Part shown: piece by piece, positions 1 to 7,340 of the stretch
Numbering within the stretch: position 1 is the first letter of the stretch
Layout of the letters: every line of letters begins with the position of its first letter
Assembly (NCBI RefSeq): GCF_020010905.1
Contig: NZ_JAGJBY010000001.1
Span: forward strand, 4,174,001 to 4,238,000
Direction: 5' to 3'
DNA: 64,000 nt
Origin: Streptomyces acidiscabies
GTDB taxonomy: Bacteria > Actinomycetota > Actinomycetes > Streptomycetales > Streptomycetaceae
Notes under the pieces: model-generated
The model's database searches: none
What the model was told of the DNA's origin: nothing
What the model saw: the letters and a program-made list of their open reading frames with translations, nothing else
Translations under genes and position numbers: made by a program

Positions 1-133
1 CGGGGGGAGCCGCGTCCTCAGGCTGCGCGCCGAGAAGGCGGGGGAGGGGCGGCTGGAGCTGGTGTACCGGCGGTCGTGGGAGGCGGAGGGGGAGAACGCG
101 GGGCAGTACGCGCTACGGGTCACCGTGGTGTGA
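1..133 (+). CDS. Chagasin-like cysteine-protease inhibitor (I42), 3' end only
   Basis: The reading frame that is open from base 2 and stops at TGA 131-133 encodes about 43 residues, including LELVYRRSWE and ending YALRVTVV. An aromatic-rich strand with an R-x-W-E loop followed by an alternating hydrophobic final strand is what the C-terminal end of chagasin/I42 inhibitors of papain-type proteases looks like (usual motif RPWE; here RSWE). The gene converges on a two-gene unit encoding a papain-family protease, so a protease-inhibitor pair is a reasonable inference. The N-terminus, any signal peptide and the NPTTG loop lie outside the window, so the call rests on the C-terminal motif plus context. 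Confidence 0.55.
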   Translation, partial: GGSRVLRLRAEKAGEGRLELVYRRSWEAEGENAGQYALRVTVV

Positions 134-173
134 CGGGCGACCCGGGCGTACCACCCGCGCTCGACCCGTCCCG

Positions 174-689
174 CTACCAGAGATAGATCTCGTGCACCAT
201 CCCGTCCGCCTCCTCGCGGAACGAGATCGCGTGGTTGGTCTGGCGAGCCTGGGACGCCAGGGTCGTCAGCGCCGTGAACGCCCAGTCCGTGGCGTTGAAG
301 ATCTTCTTCCAGCCACCGCCCTTGACGTGGAAGTAGACGTTGCGGGTCTGGTTGATGGACCACAGGCCGTCGACGACGACGTTCTGCGTCCAGGTCCCGG
401 TGACCGCGGTCGCGGCCTGCGCCGCCGTGAACGCCCGCAGGTCGCCGTGGAGTTCGGGTGTGACCGTGGGCCGTGCCTCACCGGCGGCGGTCTGCTCGAA
501 CCGCTGGATCATGGCGTCCCCGGCGGGCTTGCCGGACCCGGCGGACGCGCCGCCGGCCTGGCCGACGTCGACGCCGGGCGGGAGCAGGGCGGGCCGCCCG
601 GCCTCGTCCTGGGCGGCCGAGGAGCGGACCTTCTGCGTCGCGGGCTGCTGCTTCGGCGCGGCCTGCGTGTCCTGTCGTTGCGGGCTCAT
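174..689 (-). CDS. Small protein sharing the C-terminal module of the adjacent cysteine protease
   Basis: 171 residues, ATG start with a GGAGGG ribosome site about 8 bases upstream. No signal peptide or membrane segment is visible. The first 60 or so residues are Gln/Ala/Pro/Gly-rich and probably disordered. The last ~63 residues (from LWSINQTRNV to HEIYLW) align with the last ~63 of the upstream protease: shared positions are LWS, NV, a GW pair, an alanine/leucine helix and a terminal V-x-x-I-Y-x-W. It lies 31 bp downstream of the protease gene on the same strand, so the two are probably one operon. The shared tail could be a binding or targeting module, or this protein could be a partner of the protease. 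No known family was recognised. Confidence 0.75.
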   Translation of the reverse strand: MSPQRQDTQAAPKQQPATQKVRSSAAQDEAGRPALLPPGVDVGQAGGASAGSGKPAGDAMIQRFEQTAAGEARPTVTPELHGDLRAFTAAQAATAVTGTWTQNVVVDGLWSINQTRNVYFHVKGGGWKKIFNATDWAFTALTTLASQARQTNHAISFREEADGMVHEIYLW

Positions 690-720
690 CGTCGTCCCTC
701 CGTTTCCTGTCGCGCCTGGC

Positions 721-1827
721 TCACCAGGCGTAGATCTGCTGGACGGTGCCGCTGTCCTCGTAGAGGCCGACCTTCGCGCCGTTCGCCTTGGACGCGGCGA
801 GTTCCGCGAGCATCGCGGCGTCGGTCGCGCCCACCGCGCCGTTGAGGCTGAGCCAGCCGCGCAGTTCGCCGTACGCCCACACGTTTGCGTCGGCCTCGTT
901 GCTCCACAGCGCGAGGATGCGCTGGTCGGGCAGCCAGTCGCGGATGACGGTGCCGAGGAAGCCGAGGGTGTGCCAGGACTCGATCGAGCACTCGCCGTAC
1001 CCGATGCGGAAGAAGCCCTGCTCGCCCCAGCCGGGGCCCCAGCTGTTCTTGGCGATCCAGCACTGCTGGGCGTCGTCGTAGCCGACGAGGGTGACGCAGT
1101 GGCCGCCGGCCAGGGTGCCCGTCTTGTGGCGGTAGACGCCGCCCGCGTAGGAGAAGAAGTCCTGGTAGACGTAGAAGCAGGCGACCACGGAACCGTAGGT
1201 CGAGATCAGCTCCTTCATCGTCGCCGGGTTGTTCGCCTGCTGCCAGGAACGCGCCTTGACCAGCCGGTTCGGCCAGTCCGCGTTGAGCTTCGAGCAGTCC
1301 TGGTCGGCGGCCGTGTACGGGAAGTACGCGTCGATCGTGACGCCCGAGTCGCGCGCCTTGTCGGCGAGGGGCTCCGGCAGCCAGCCGGAGGCGCAGGTGG
1401 CGCCCGCCGCACGGCCGTAGCAGTAGTACGCCTGCGCCTCGGAGAGGTCGACGGCGAGGTTCGGCGTGCGGTTCGTGTACCGGGTGACGTGCTCCAGCGT
1501 CCCGACGGACCCGAAGGCCACGCAGGAACCGCATCCGCCCTGGTCCTTCACCGGCGTCGTGTAGTTCGCGCCGCCGACATTGCGCAGGTCGAAGGCGCTG
1601 GGCGCGCCGACCGAGTCGGCGGTCGCGGCGAGGGCGGCGGCGCGGTCGCTCTGCCGGGCACTCTCGGCGGCGGCGGCCTCGTGCTCCTGGACGGGGACAC
1701 CGAGGCGGATCACCCGCTGGCCCTCGGTGAGGGAGGTCATGCTGGTGACGGCCATGCGCCACGGGTTGCCCGCGTCGTCGAGCACCGACCTGAGGTGGCC
1801 GAGGTCGAGCGGGTCGTTGACAGGCAT
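721..1827 (-). CDS. Papain-family (C1A) cysteine peptidase with C-terminal accessory module
   Basis: 368 residues; ATG start preceded by AGGAGG. Residues ~75-290 form a C1A papain fold: oxyanion Gln96 and nucleophile Cys102 in QGGCGSCVAF, catalytic His243 in GGHCVTLVGY, catalytic Asn261 in KNSWGPGWGE. The canonical Trp after the nucleophile is Val. Residues ~1-75 may act as a short propeptide; no convincing signal peptide is seen, so location is uncertain. Residues ~305-368 are an extra module repeated in the downstream 171-residue protein. The convergent gene at the left edge looks like a chagasin inhibitor of this protease class. Papain-type enzymes are uncommon in bacteria, so this trio is an accessory unit of interest. 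Confidence 0.9.
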   Translation of the reverse strand: MPVNDPLDLGHLRSVLDDAGNPWRMAVTSMTSLTEGQRVIRLGVPVQEHEAAAAESARQSDRAAALAATADSVGAPSAFDLRNVGGANYTTPVKDQGGCGSCVAFGSVGTLEHVTRYTNRTPNLAVDLSEAQAYYCYGRAAGATCASGWLPEPLADKARDSGVTIDAYFPYTAADQDCSKLNADWPNRLVKARSWQQANNPATMKELISTYGSVVACFYVYQDFFSYAGGVYRHKTGTLAGGHCVTLVGYDDAQQCWIAKNSWGPGWGEQGFFRIGYGECSIESWHTLGFLGTVIRDWLPDQRILALWSNEADANVWAYGELRGWLSLNGAVGATDAAMLAELAASKANGAKVGLYEDSGTVQQIYAW

Positions 1828-2241
1828 GGTGGAGCCTCCTTGCTGCTGTGGAACACGAACCGGGAAGCACGAAGCGGCATATGGACGCGCCTCGGTGACG
1901 GTTCGTCAGGATGTCGTGCCGGAAGGAGAGAGGCGGGCACGTGCGCCTCGACAGATCGATGACTCGCGGCTCGATTCCGCGTCAGTGTCTGTGCGTTCTC
2001 GTGTTGGCTTGCACAGCCGAACCCCCGAATGCGATGACAGCCCCTGAAGTCTGTACGGCGCCCCTCGGGCGGCCGTCGGCTGTCAAGACGCAGCTAAGCA
2101 GAGAACGGGGGGTCCGGGAATACGCCGGAATGCGGAGCCGGAAACGGGGTGGACGGGCCCCGCGTTGCGGAGCGGCACCTCTCCCTTACGGCAACCGCTT
2201 TCGGAAACCGGCCTGCCGAATGTTCCCCCGAGGTCGTTCCC
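1828..2241. other. Intergenic region upstream of the cysteine protease
   Basis: About 410 bp between the protease start and the end of the GntR gene, both on the minus strand. It must contain the protease promoter. The short frames here show no codon bias or ribosome sites that would support a gene, and I see no clear hairpin terminator. Confidence 0.5.
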
Positions 2242-2952
2242 TCAGGCCCCCAACTGTGCCCGCAGCCACTGCTCCACCTCACCCACGTGCGCGGCGGCAG
2301 CCGCCCGCGCCGCCTCCGGGTCCCGCGCCTTCAACGCCCGGTGGATCGCGGCGTGTTCACGCCGGGTGCGGTCGAAGGCGCCCTCTTCCTCGTAGCCGCG
2401 CCAGACGCGGGCGCGGAACGTGCGCGAGGACAGGCCCTCCAGGATCGCGGCCATCGTCTCGTTCCCGGCGGCGACCGCGATCGCCCGGTGGAAGGCGAGG
2501 TCGTGCGCGAGGATCACCTCGGGGTCGTCGGTCGCGTTCATCGCCGCCAAGTGCTCCTCGACCTCGGCGAGTTGGGCGTCGCTGATGCGCGCCGCCGCAA
2601 GGGCCGTCGCCGTCGACTCCAACACCCGCCGCACTTCGAGGAGTTCCACGAGACGCGCCCCCCGCGAGAGGTCGGCGACGACACCGAACGTCTCCAGCAG
2701 GTCCCCGGCGTCCAGTGCGGTGACATAGATCCCGGACCCGTGCCGCGCCTCCAGCACCCCGAGGACGGTGAGCGCCCGGATCGCCTCCCGCATCGAGCTG
2801 CGGGACATCCCGAGCTGCGCGGCGAGGTCCCGTTCGGTCGGCAGCCGCTGGCCCGGCTCCAGGAGCCCCTCCGCGATCATCGCCTTGATCCGCTCGATGG
2901 CGCGCTGCGTCACCGTGCCCTGCCGCGGGGCGGTCCCCGTACTCTCGTCCAC
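2242..2952 (-). CDS. FadR-type GntR transcriptional regulator of the fucose operon
   Basis: 236 residues from a GTG preceded by GGGAGGA about 5 bases upstream; the frame runs on to 3174 but the extra N-terminus is arginine-rich and crosses the divergent promoter region, so it is rejected. Residues ~15-75 are the GntR winged helix-turn-helix (E-x-x-L-x-x-Q-L-G-M-S-R-S-S-M-R-E-A-I-R and GSGIYV). Residues ~85-235 are an all-helical FCD effector domain, with the histidines of AHDLAFH, EHAAIH and AHVGEVEQW likely to bind a metal and ligand. It is divergent from the sugar-acid operon starting at 3125, with a perfect palindrome between. Inference: a repressor released by an L-fucose-pathway acid such as L-fuconate. 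Confidence 0.88.
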   Translation of the reverse strand: MDESTGTAPRQGTVTQRAIERIKAMIAEGLLEPGQRLPTERDLAAQLGMSRSSMREAIRALTVLGVLEARHGSGIYVTALDAGDLLETFGVVADLSRGARLVELLEVRRVLESTATALAAARISDAQLAEVEEHLAAMNATDDPEVILAHDLAFHRAIAVAAGNETMAAILEGLSSRTFRARVWRGYEEEGAFDRTRREHAAIHRALKARDPEAARAAAAAHVGEVEQWLRAQLGA

Positions 2953-2992
2953 CGTCGTCCTCCCGAAGCCGTGCGGGGAGTCTAGCGACCGA

Positions 2993-3007
2993 AGTGGTCG
3001 GACCACT
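2993..3007. promoter_or_regulatory. GntR/FadR operator palindrome
   Basis: AGTGGTCGGACCACT is a perfect 15-bp palindrome (7-bp arms around one G) in the 172-bp gap between the divergent GntR gene and the fucose operon. Its core TGGTnnnACCA fits the general FadR-subfamily operator shape. Confidence 0.75.
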
Positions 3008-3056
3008 CTGCGAGAAAATCCGGACTGAACCGCTTCAAGGGGTGTTCGGAACCGAA

Positions 3057-3069
3057 ATTGGTCTGATAA
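3057..3069. promoter_or_regulatory. Possible second, weaker GntR half-operator
   Basis: TTGGTCTGATAA keeps the TGGTC half of the palindrome at 2993-3007 and a degenerate second half. It lies about 60 bp nearer the operon start, where a bound regulator could block the promoter. Only one half-site is good, so this is tentative. Confidence 0.35.
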
Positions 3070-3124
3070 ATATGCAGGGTCACTGCACCCGGCGCATCGC
3101 GCGCGCCCGCCCGAAAGGGGTCCC

Positions 3125-4450
3125 GTGAGCCCACGCATCACCGCCGTCGACACCCATGACATCCGCTTCCCCACCTCGCGGGAGCTGGACGGCTCCGACG
3201 CGATGAACCCGGACCCGGACTACTCCGCCGCATACGTCGTCCTGCGCACGGACGCCGGGGACGGCCACGAGGGACACGGCTTCACGTTCACCATCGGCCG
3301 GGGCAACGAGGTCCAGGTCGCCGCGATCGACGCCCTGCGCGCGCACGTCGTCGGCCGGGACGTCGCCGAGGTCTGCGCGGACCCCGGAAGCGTCAGCCGC
3401 GCCCTGATCGGCGACAGCCAGCTCCGCTGGCTGGGACCGGAGAAGGGCGTGATGCACATGGCGATCGGCGCGGTCGTCAACGCCGTCTGGGACCTCGCCG
3501 CCAAACGCGCCGCCAAGCCCCTGTGGCAGCTCCTCGCCGACGCCGAACCCGAGTGGCTCGTCGCCCAGATCGACTTCCGCTACCTCACCGACGCCCTCAC
3601 CCCCGCCGAGGCCCTCGACCTGCTGCGCCGGGGCAAGGAGGGCGCCGAGGAGCGCCGTACGCGGCTGCTGGAGCGCGGCTATCCCGCGTACACGACGTCC
3701 GCCGGGTGGCTCGGGTACGGCGACGAGAAGCTCGCGCGGCTCGCCGCCGAGGCCGTCGCGGACGGGTTCACGCAGATCAAGCTGAAGGTCGGCGCCGACC
3801 TCGACGACGACGTACGCCGCTGCCGGGTCGCCCGCGACGTGGTCGGCCCCGGCATCCGGATCGCCGTCGACGCCAACCAGCGCTGGGACGTCGAGGAGGC
3901 GATCCGCTGGACCAACGCGCTCGCCCCCTTCGACCCGTACTGGATCGAGGAGCCGACCAGCCCCGACGACATCCTCGGCCACGCGGCCGTACGGCGCGGC
4001 GTCGCGCCCGTGAAGGTCGCCACCGGCGAGCACGTCCAGAACCGGATCGTCTTCAAGCAGCTCCTCCAGGCCGGCTCCCTCGACGTCCTCCAGCTCGACG
4101 CGGCCCGCGTCGGCGGGGTCAACGAGAACCTCGCGATCCTGCTGCTCGCGGCCAAGTTCGGCGTCCCCGTCTGCCCGCACGCGGGCGGCGTCGGACTGTG
4201 CGAACTCGTCCAGCACCTCTCGATGTTCGACTTCGTCGCGCTGTCGGGGACGACCGACGACCGGGTCATCGAGTATGTGGATCATTTGCATGCCCACTTC
4301 CTTGATCCGGTGGTCATCAGGGAAGGTCACTACATGGCACCGACCACGCCGGGCTTCTCCGCCGCCATGCGGCCGGAGTCCCTCGCGCGCTACCGGTTCC
4401 CGGACGGTGCCTTCTGGCTCGCGGACCTGAAGGAGAACGAGGCGGCATGA
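3125..4450 (+). CDS. L-fuconate dehydratase (enolase superfamily)
   Basis: 441 residues from a GTG start. It probably dehydrates L-fuconate to 2-keto-3-deoxy-L-fuconate in the cytoplasm. The C-terminal barrel of the mandelate-racemase/enolase superfamily is clear: base lysines in IKLKVGAD, metal ligands in AVDANQRW (Asp), WIEEP (Glu) and ATGEH (Glu), and the catalytic His in VCPHAGGVGLCE. Length and the N-terminal FPTSRELDGSDAMNPDPDY stretch match FucD proteins rather than general racemases. The gene opens a five-gene operon with 4-bp overlaps and sits opposite its probable GntR regulator. A related 6-deoxy sugar acid such as L-rhamnonate is a less likely substrate. Confidence 0.9.
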   Translation: MSPRITAVDTHDIRFPTSRELDGSDAMNPDPDYSAAYVVLRTDAGDGHEGHGFTFTIGRGNEVQVAAIDALRAHVVGRDVAEVCADPGSVSRALIGDSQLRWLGPEKGVMHMAIGAVVNAVWDLAAKRAAKPLWQLLADAEPEWLVAQIDFRYLTDALTPAEALDLLRRGKEGAEERRTRLLERGYPAYTTSAGWLGYGDEKLARLAAEAVADGFTQIKLKVGADLDDDVRRCRVARDVVGPGIRIAVDANQRWDVEEAIRWTNALAPFDPYWIEEPTSPDDILGHAAVRRGVAPVKVATGEHVQNRIVFKQLLQAGSLDVLQLDAARVGGVNENLAILLLAAKFGVPVCPHAGGVGLCELVQHLSMFDFVALSGTTDDRVIEYVDHLHAHFLDPVVIREGHYMAPTTPGFSAAMRPESLARYRFPDGAFWLADLKENEAA

Positions 4451-5202
4451 ACGACTTCGAGGGGCTCACGGCACTGGTCACGGGCGGCGCCTCCGGCATC
4501 GGCCGGGCCACCGCCGACCTGCTGGCGGAGCGCGGCGCACGCGTCGCCGTGCTCGACCTCGACCCGTCCGGCGTCGACAAACCCCTGCTCGGCCACCAGG
4601 CCGACGTCTCCGACGACGCCTCCGTGCGCGCGGCGATAGAGGCCGCCGTCACCGACCTCGGCGGCCTCGACATCCTCGTCAACAACGCGGGCATCGGCGC
4701 CCAGGGCACCGTCGAGGACAACGACGACACCGAGTGGCACCGCGTCTGGGACGTCAACGTCGTCGGCATGGTCCGCGTGACCCGCGCCGCCCTCCCACAC
4801 CTGCGCGCCTCCGCCCACGCGGCGATCGTCAACACCTGCTCGGTCGCCGCGACCGCCGGACTGCCCCAACGGGCCCTGTACAGCGCGACGAAGGGCGCGG
4901 TGCTGTCGCTCACCCTCGCGATGGCCGCCGACCACCTCCGCGAGGGTATCCGCGTCAACTGCGTCAACCCCGGTACGGCGGACACCCCTTGGGTCGGCCG
5001 CCTCCTCGACGCCGCCGACGACCCGGCCGCCGAACGCGCCGCCCTGGAGGCCCGCCAGCCGTCCGGGCGACTGGTCAGCGCGGCCGAAGTCGCCGCCGCC
5101 ATCGCCTACTTGGCGAGCCCGCTCGCGGGCGCGACGACCGGCACGTCCCTCGCGGTGGACGGCGGGATGCAGGGGCTGCGGCTACGGCCGGTGCAGCAGT
5201 GA
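4447..5202 (+). CDS. SDR oxidoreductase, probable 2-keto-3-deoxy-L-fuconate dehydrogenase
   Basis: 251 residues; the ATG overlaps the fucD stop by 4 bp, so translation is probably coupled. Classical short-chain dehydrogenase: cofactor loop TGGASGIG near residue 12, NNAG near 80, catalytic Ser in NTCSVAA and YSATK near 145-149, C-terminal VDGG. The loop DLDP after strand 2 suggests NAD rather than NADP. Position right after L-fuconate dehydratase makes oxidation of 2-keto-3-deoxy-L-fuconate the best guess. An alternative is L-fucose dehydrogenase, but the operon already has an aldo/keto reductase suited to that step. Confidence 0.82.
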   Translation: MNDFEGLTALVTGGASGIGRATADLLAERGARVAVLDLDPSGVDKPLLGHQADVSDDASVRAAIEAAVTDLGGLDILVNNAGIGAQGTVEDNDDTEWHRVWDVNVVGMVRVTRAALPHLRASAHAAIVNTCSVAATAGLPQRALYSATKGAVLSLTLAMAADHLREGIRVNCVNPGTADTPWVGRLLDAADDPAAERAALEARQPSGRLVSAAEVAAAIAYLASPLAGATTGTSLAVDGGMQGLRLRPVQQ

Positions 5203-6182
5203 GCGGGGGAGTCCCTCGGCCGTCGGGCGCCGACCGGCCCGGGACGAACCGCCTGGGCCGCACCGACACCGAGGTCACCGGCCTCGGCTTCGGCGCCGCA
5301 GGCATCGGCAACCTCTTCGCGCCACTCACCGACGAGCAGGCCACCGAGGCGGTAACCGCCGCCTGGGACAAGGGAATCCGCTACTTCGACACGGCCCCCC
5401 ACTACGGCCTCGGGCTCTCGGAACGCCGCCTCGGCCTGGCCCTGCGCGACCGCCCGCGCGCCGAGTTCACGATCTCGACGAAGGTCGGCCGCCTCCTGGA
5501 GCCCGCCGAGGCAACCGGCGACGACCTCGCCGACGGCTTCGCGGTCCCGGGCTCCCACCGCCGCGTCTGGGACTTCAGCGCCGACGGCGTACGCCGCTCC
5601 CTGGAGTCCAGCCTCGAACGCCTCAGCCTCGACCACGTGGACGTCGTCTACCTCCATGACCCGGACGACCACGCCGACCAGGCGTTCCACGAGGGGTACC
5701 CGGCGCTGGAGAAGCTCCGCTCCGAAGGGGTCGTGGGAGCGATCGGCGCCGGTATGAACCAGACGGCGATGCTCACCCGGTTCGTGCGGGAGACGGACGT
5801 CGACGTCGTGCTGTGCGCGGGGCGTTACACGCTCCTCGACCGCAGCGCCCTCACCGACCTCCTTCCGGCCGCCGAGGAGCGAGGCGTGTCCGTGGTGATC
5901 GGCGGTGCCTTCAACTCCGGTCTGCTGGCGGACCCGAAGCCCGGCGCCACCTACAACTACACCGCCGCGCCCCAGGAGTTGCTGGACGAGGCACTGCGCC
6001 TCAAGGCGGTCGCCGACCGGCACGGGATCACGCTGCGGGCCGCCGCGCTCGCGTTCTGCGCCGCGCATCCGGCGGTCGCGAGCGTGCTCGTCGGCGCGCG
6101 GTCGGCGGCCGAAGTCGTCGACGGGGCCGACCAGTTCGCGGCTCCGGTGCCGGACGCCTTCTGGAAGGAGGCCGGGCTGTGA
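5199..6182 (+). CDS. Aldo/keto reductase, probable L-fucose 1-dehydrogenase
   Basis: 327 residues from a GTG overlapping the SDR stop (GTGA). Frames extending further upstream lie inside the SDR gene and are rejected. AKR barrel features: YFDTAPHYGLGLSERRLG carries the catalytic Asp and Tyr, STKVGR the Lys and YLHDPDDH the His. This branch includes D-threo-aldose/L-fucose dehydrogenases oxidising the C1 hemiacetal to a lactone. It fits as the entry step of the oxidative pathway, feeding the downstream lactonase. Confidence 0.85.
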   Translation: MSGGVPRPSGADRPGTNRLGRTDTEVTGLGFGAAGIGNLFAPLTDEQATEAVTAAWDKGIRYFDTAPHYGLGLSERRLGLALRDRPRAEFTISTKVGRLLEPAEATGDDLADGFAVPGSHRRVWDFSADGVRRSLESSLERLSLDHVDVVYLHDPDDHADQAFHEGYPALEKLRSEGVVGAIGAGMNQTAMLTRFVRETDVDVVLCAGRYTLLDRSALTDLLPAAEERGVSVVIGGAFNSGLLADPKPGATYNYTAAPQELLDEALRLKAVADRHGITLRAAALAFCAAHPAVASVLVGARSAAEVVDGADQFAAPVPDAFWKEAGL

Positions 6183-6493
6183 GGATCGCCCTGCACACCA
6201 CGGTCCGTGCCGACCGGGTCGCGGAGTACGACGCCGCGCACCGGGAGGTTCCCGTCGAACTCACGGACGCCATCCGTGCCGCCGGGGCCAGTTCCTGGAC
6301 GATCTGGCGCAGCGGCACCGACCTCTTCCACGTCCTGGAGTGCGAGGACTACGGGCGCCTGCTCGCCGAGCTGGAGAAGCTGCCGGTCAATGTGGCGTGG
6401 CAGGCGCGGATGGCGGAGCTGCTCGACGTCGTCCACGACTACTCGGACGAGGGGGCGGACGCGGGGCTGCCGGTCGTCTGGGAGCTGCCGTGA
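6179..6493 (+). CDS. L-rhamnose/L-fucose mutarotase family protein
   Basis: 104 residues from a GTG overlapping the AKR stop (GTGA). It belongs to the RhaM-type mutarotase family (PF05336): a small ferredoxin-like fold with LHTTVRADRVAEYDAAHREV, WTIWRSGTDLFHVLECEDY and the C-terminal VWELP. These enzymes interconvert the alpha and beta anomers of 6-deoxy-L-sugars. Here it would supply the anomer used by the dehydrogenase, so L-fucose is the likely substrate. Confidence 0.85.
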   Translation: MRIALHTTVRADRVAEYDAAHREVPVELTDAIRAAGASSWTIWRSGTDLFHVLECEDYGRLLAELEKLPVNVAWQARMAELLDVVHDYSDEGADAGLPVVWELP

Positions 6494-6518
6494 GCATCGG
6501 CATTGACCTGGAGGCTCT

Positions 6519-7340
6519 GTGATTGTCGACGCCCACCACCACGTGTGGGACCTCTCGGTGCGCGACCAGGACTGGATCCCCGAACACAGCCCCCTGAGAC
6601 GGGACTTCACCCTCGCCGACCTCGCCCCCGAGGCGCGGGCGGCGGAGGTCGACCGGACGGTGCTCGTCCAGACGGTCACCGTCGCCGAGGAGACCCCCGA
6701 GTTCCTCGCCCTGGCCGACGCGCACGACCTCGTCGCGGGCGTCGTCGGCTGGACCGACCTCACCCACCCCGGCATCGCCGAGGAGCTGGCGCGGCTGCGC
6801 GAACTGCCGGGCGGGGCCTACCTGAAGGGCATCCGGCACCAGGTCCAGAGCGAGTCCGACCCGGGCTGGCTCCAGCGCCCCGACGTCCGGCGCGGCCTGC
6901 GCGCGGTCGCCGAGGCCGGGCTCGTGTACGACCTGGTGGTCGTCCCGCACCAACTCCCCTCCTGCGTCAGGGCCGTCGGCGAGCACGAGGACCTGGTCTT
7001 CGTCCTCGACCACCTCGGCAAGCCCGCCGTAGCCTCCGGCGTCCGGGGCACCTGGGAGTGCGACATCCGCGCCTTCGGCTACCACCCCAACACGGTCGGC
7101 AAGCTCTCCGGGCTGGTCACCGAGGCCGGTGCGGGGTGGCAGGCGGCCGATCTGCGGCCGTACGTCGATGTCGCGCTGGAGTCCTTCGGCGTCGACCGGC
7201 TGATGTTCGGGTCGGACTGGCCGGTGTGCACGGAGGTCGCGAGCTATGCGCAAGTCCTCGCGGTGGCCGAGGAGTTGACCGACCCGGGGGACCGGGACGC
7301 GATCTTCGAGGAGAACGCCTTCCGGGTCTACGGCCTCTGA
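6519..7340 (+). CDS. Amidohydrolase-family L-fuconolactonase
   Basis: 273 residues; GTG start with GGAGG 6 bases upstream. COG3618-type metal-dependent lactonase: the N-terminal metal motif DAHHHVWD, then KGIRHQVQSE, the barrel His in VFVLDHLGKP and the C-terminal GSDWPVC. It should hydrolyse L-fucono-lactone to L-fuconate, the substrate of FucD four genes upstream. It is the last gene of the operon and runs 13 bp into the convergent gene. Confidence 0.85.
   Translation: MIVDAHHHVWDLSVRDQDWIPEHSPLRRDFTLADLAPEARAAEVDRTVLVQTVTVAEETPEFLALADAHDLVAGVVGWTDLTHPGIAEELARLRELPGGAYLKGIRHQVQSESDPGWLQRPDVRRGLRAVAEAGLVYDLVVVPHQLPSCVRAVGEHEDLVFVLDHLGKPAVASGVRGTWECDIRAFGYHPNTVGKLSGLVTEAGAGWQAADLRPYVDVALESFGVDRLMFGSDWPVCTEVASYAQVLAVAEELTDPGDRDAIFEENAFRVYGL

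Noticed and set aside
2094..2282. 62-codon minus-strand frame between the protease and GntR genes
   Set aside because: It overlaps the GntR 3' end, has no ribosome site and no similarity I can recognise.
2953..3174. N-terminal extension of the GntR regulator
   Set aside because: The extension crosses the divergent promoter and its operator; GTG 2952 has a perfect ribosome site and gives the normal family length.
6490..6522. Ten-codon frame (GTG AGC ATC...) between the mutarotase and lactonase genes
   Set aside because: It overlaps the ribosome site of the lactonase and is too short to support; it is likely chance.
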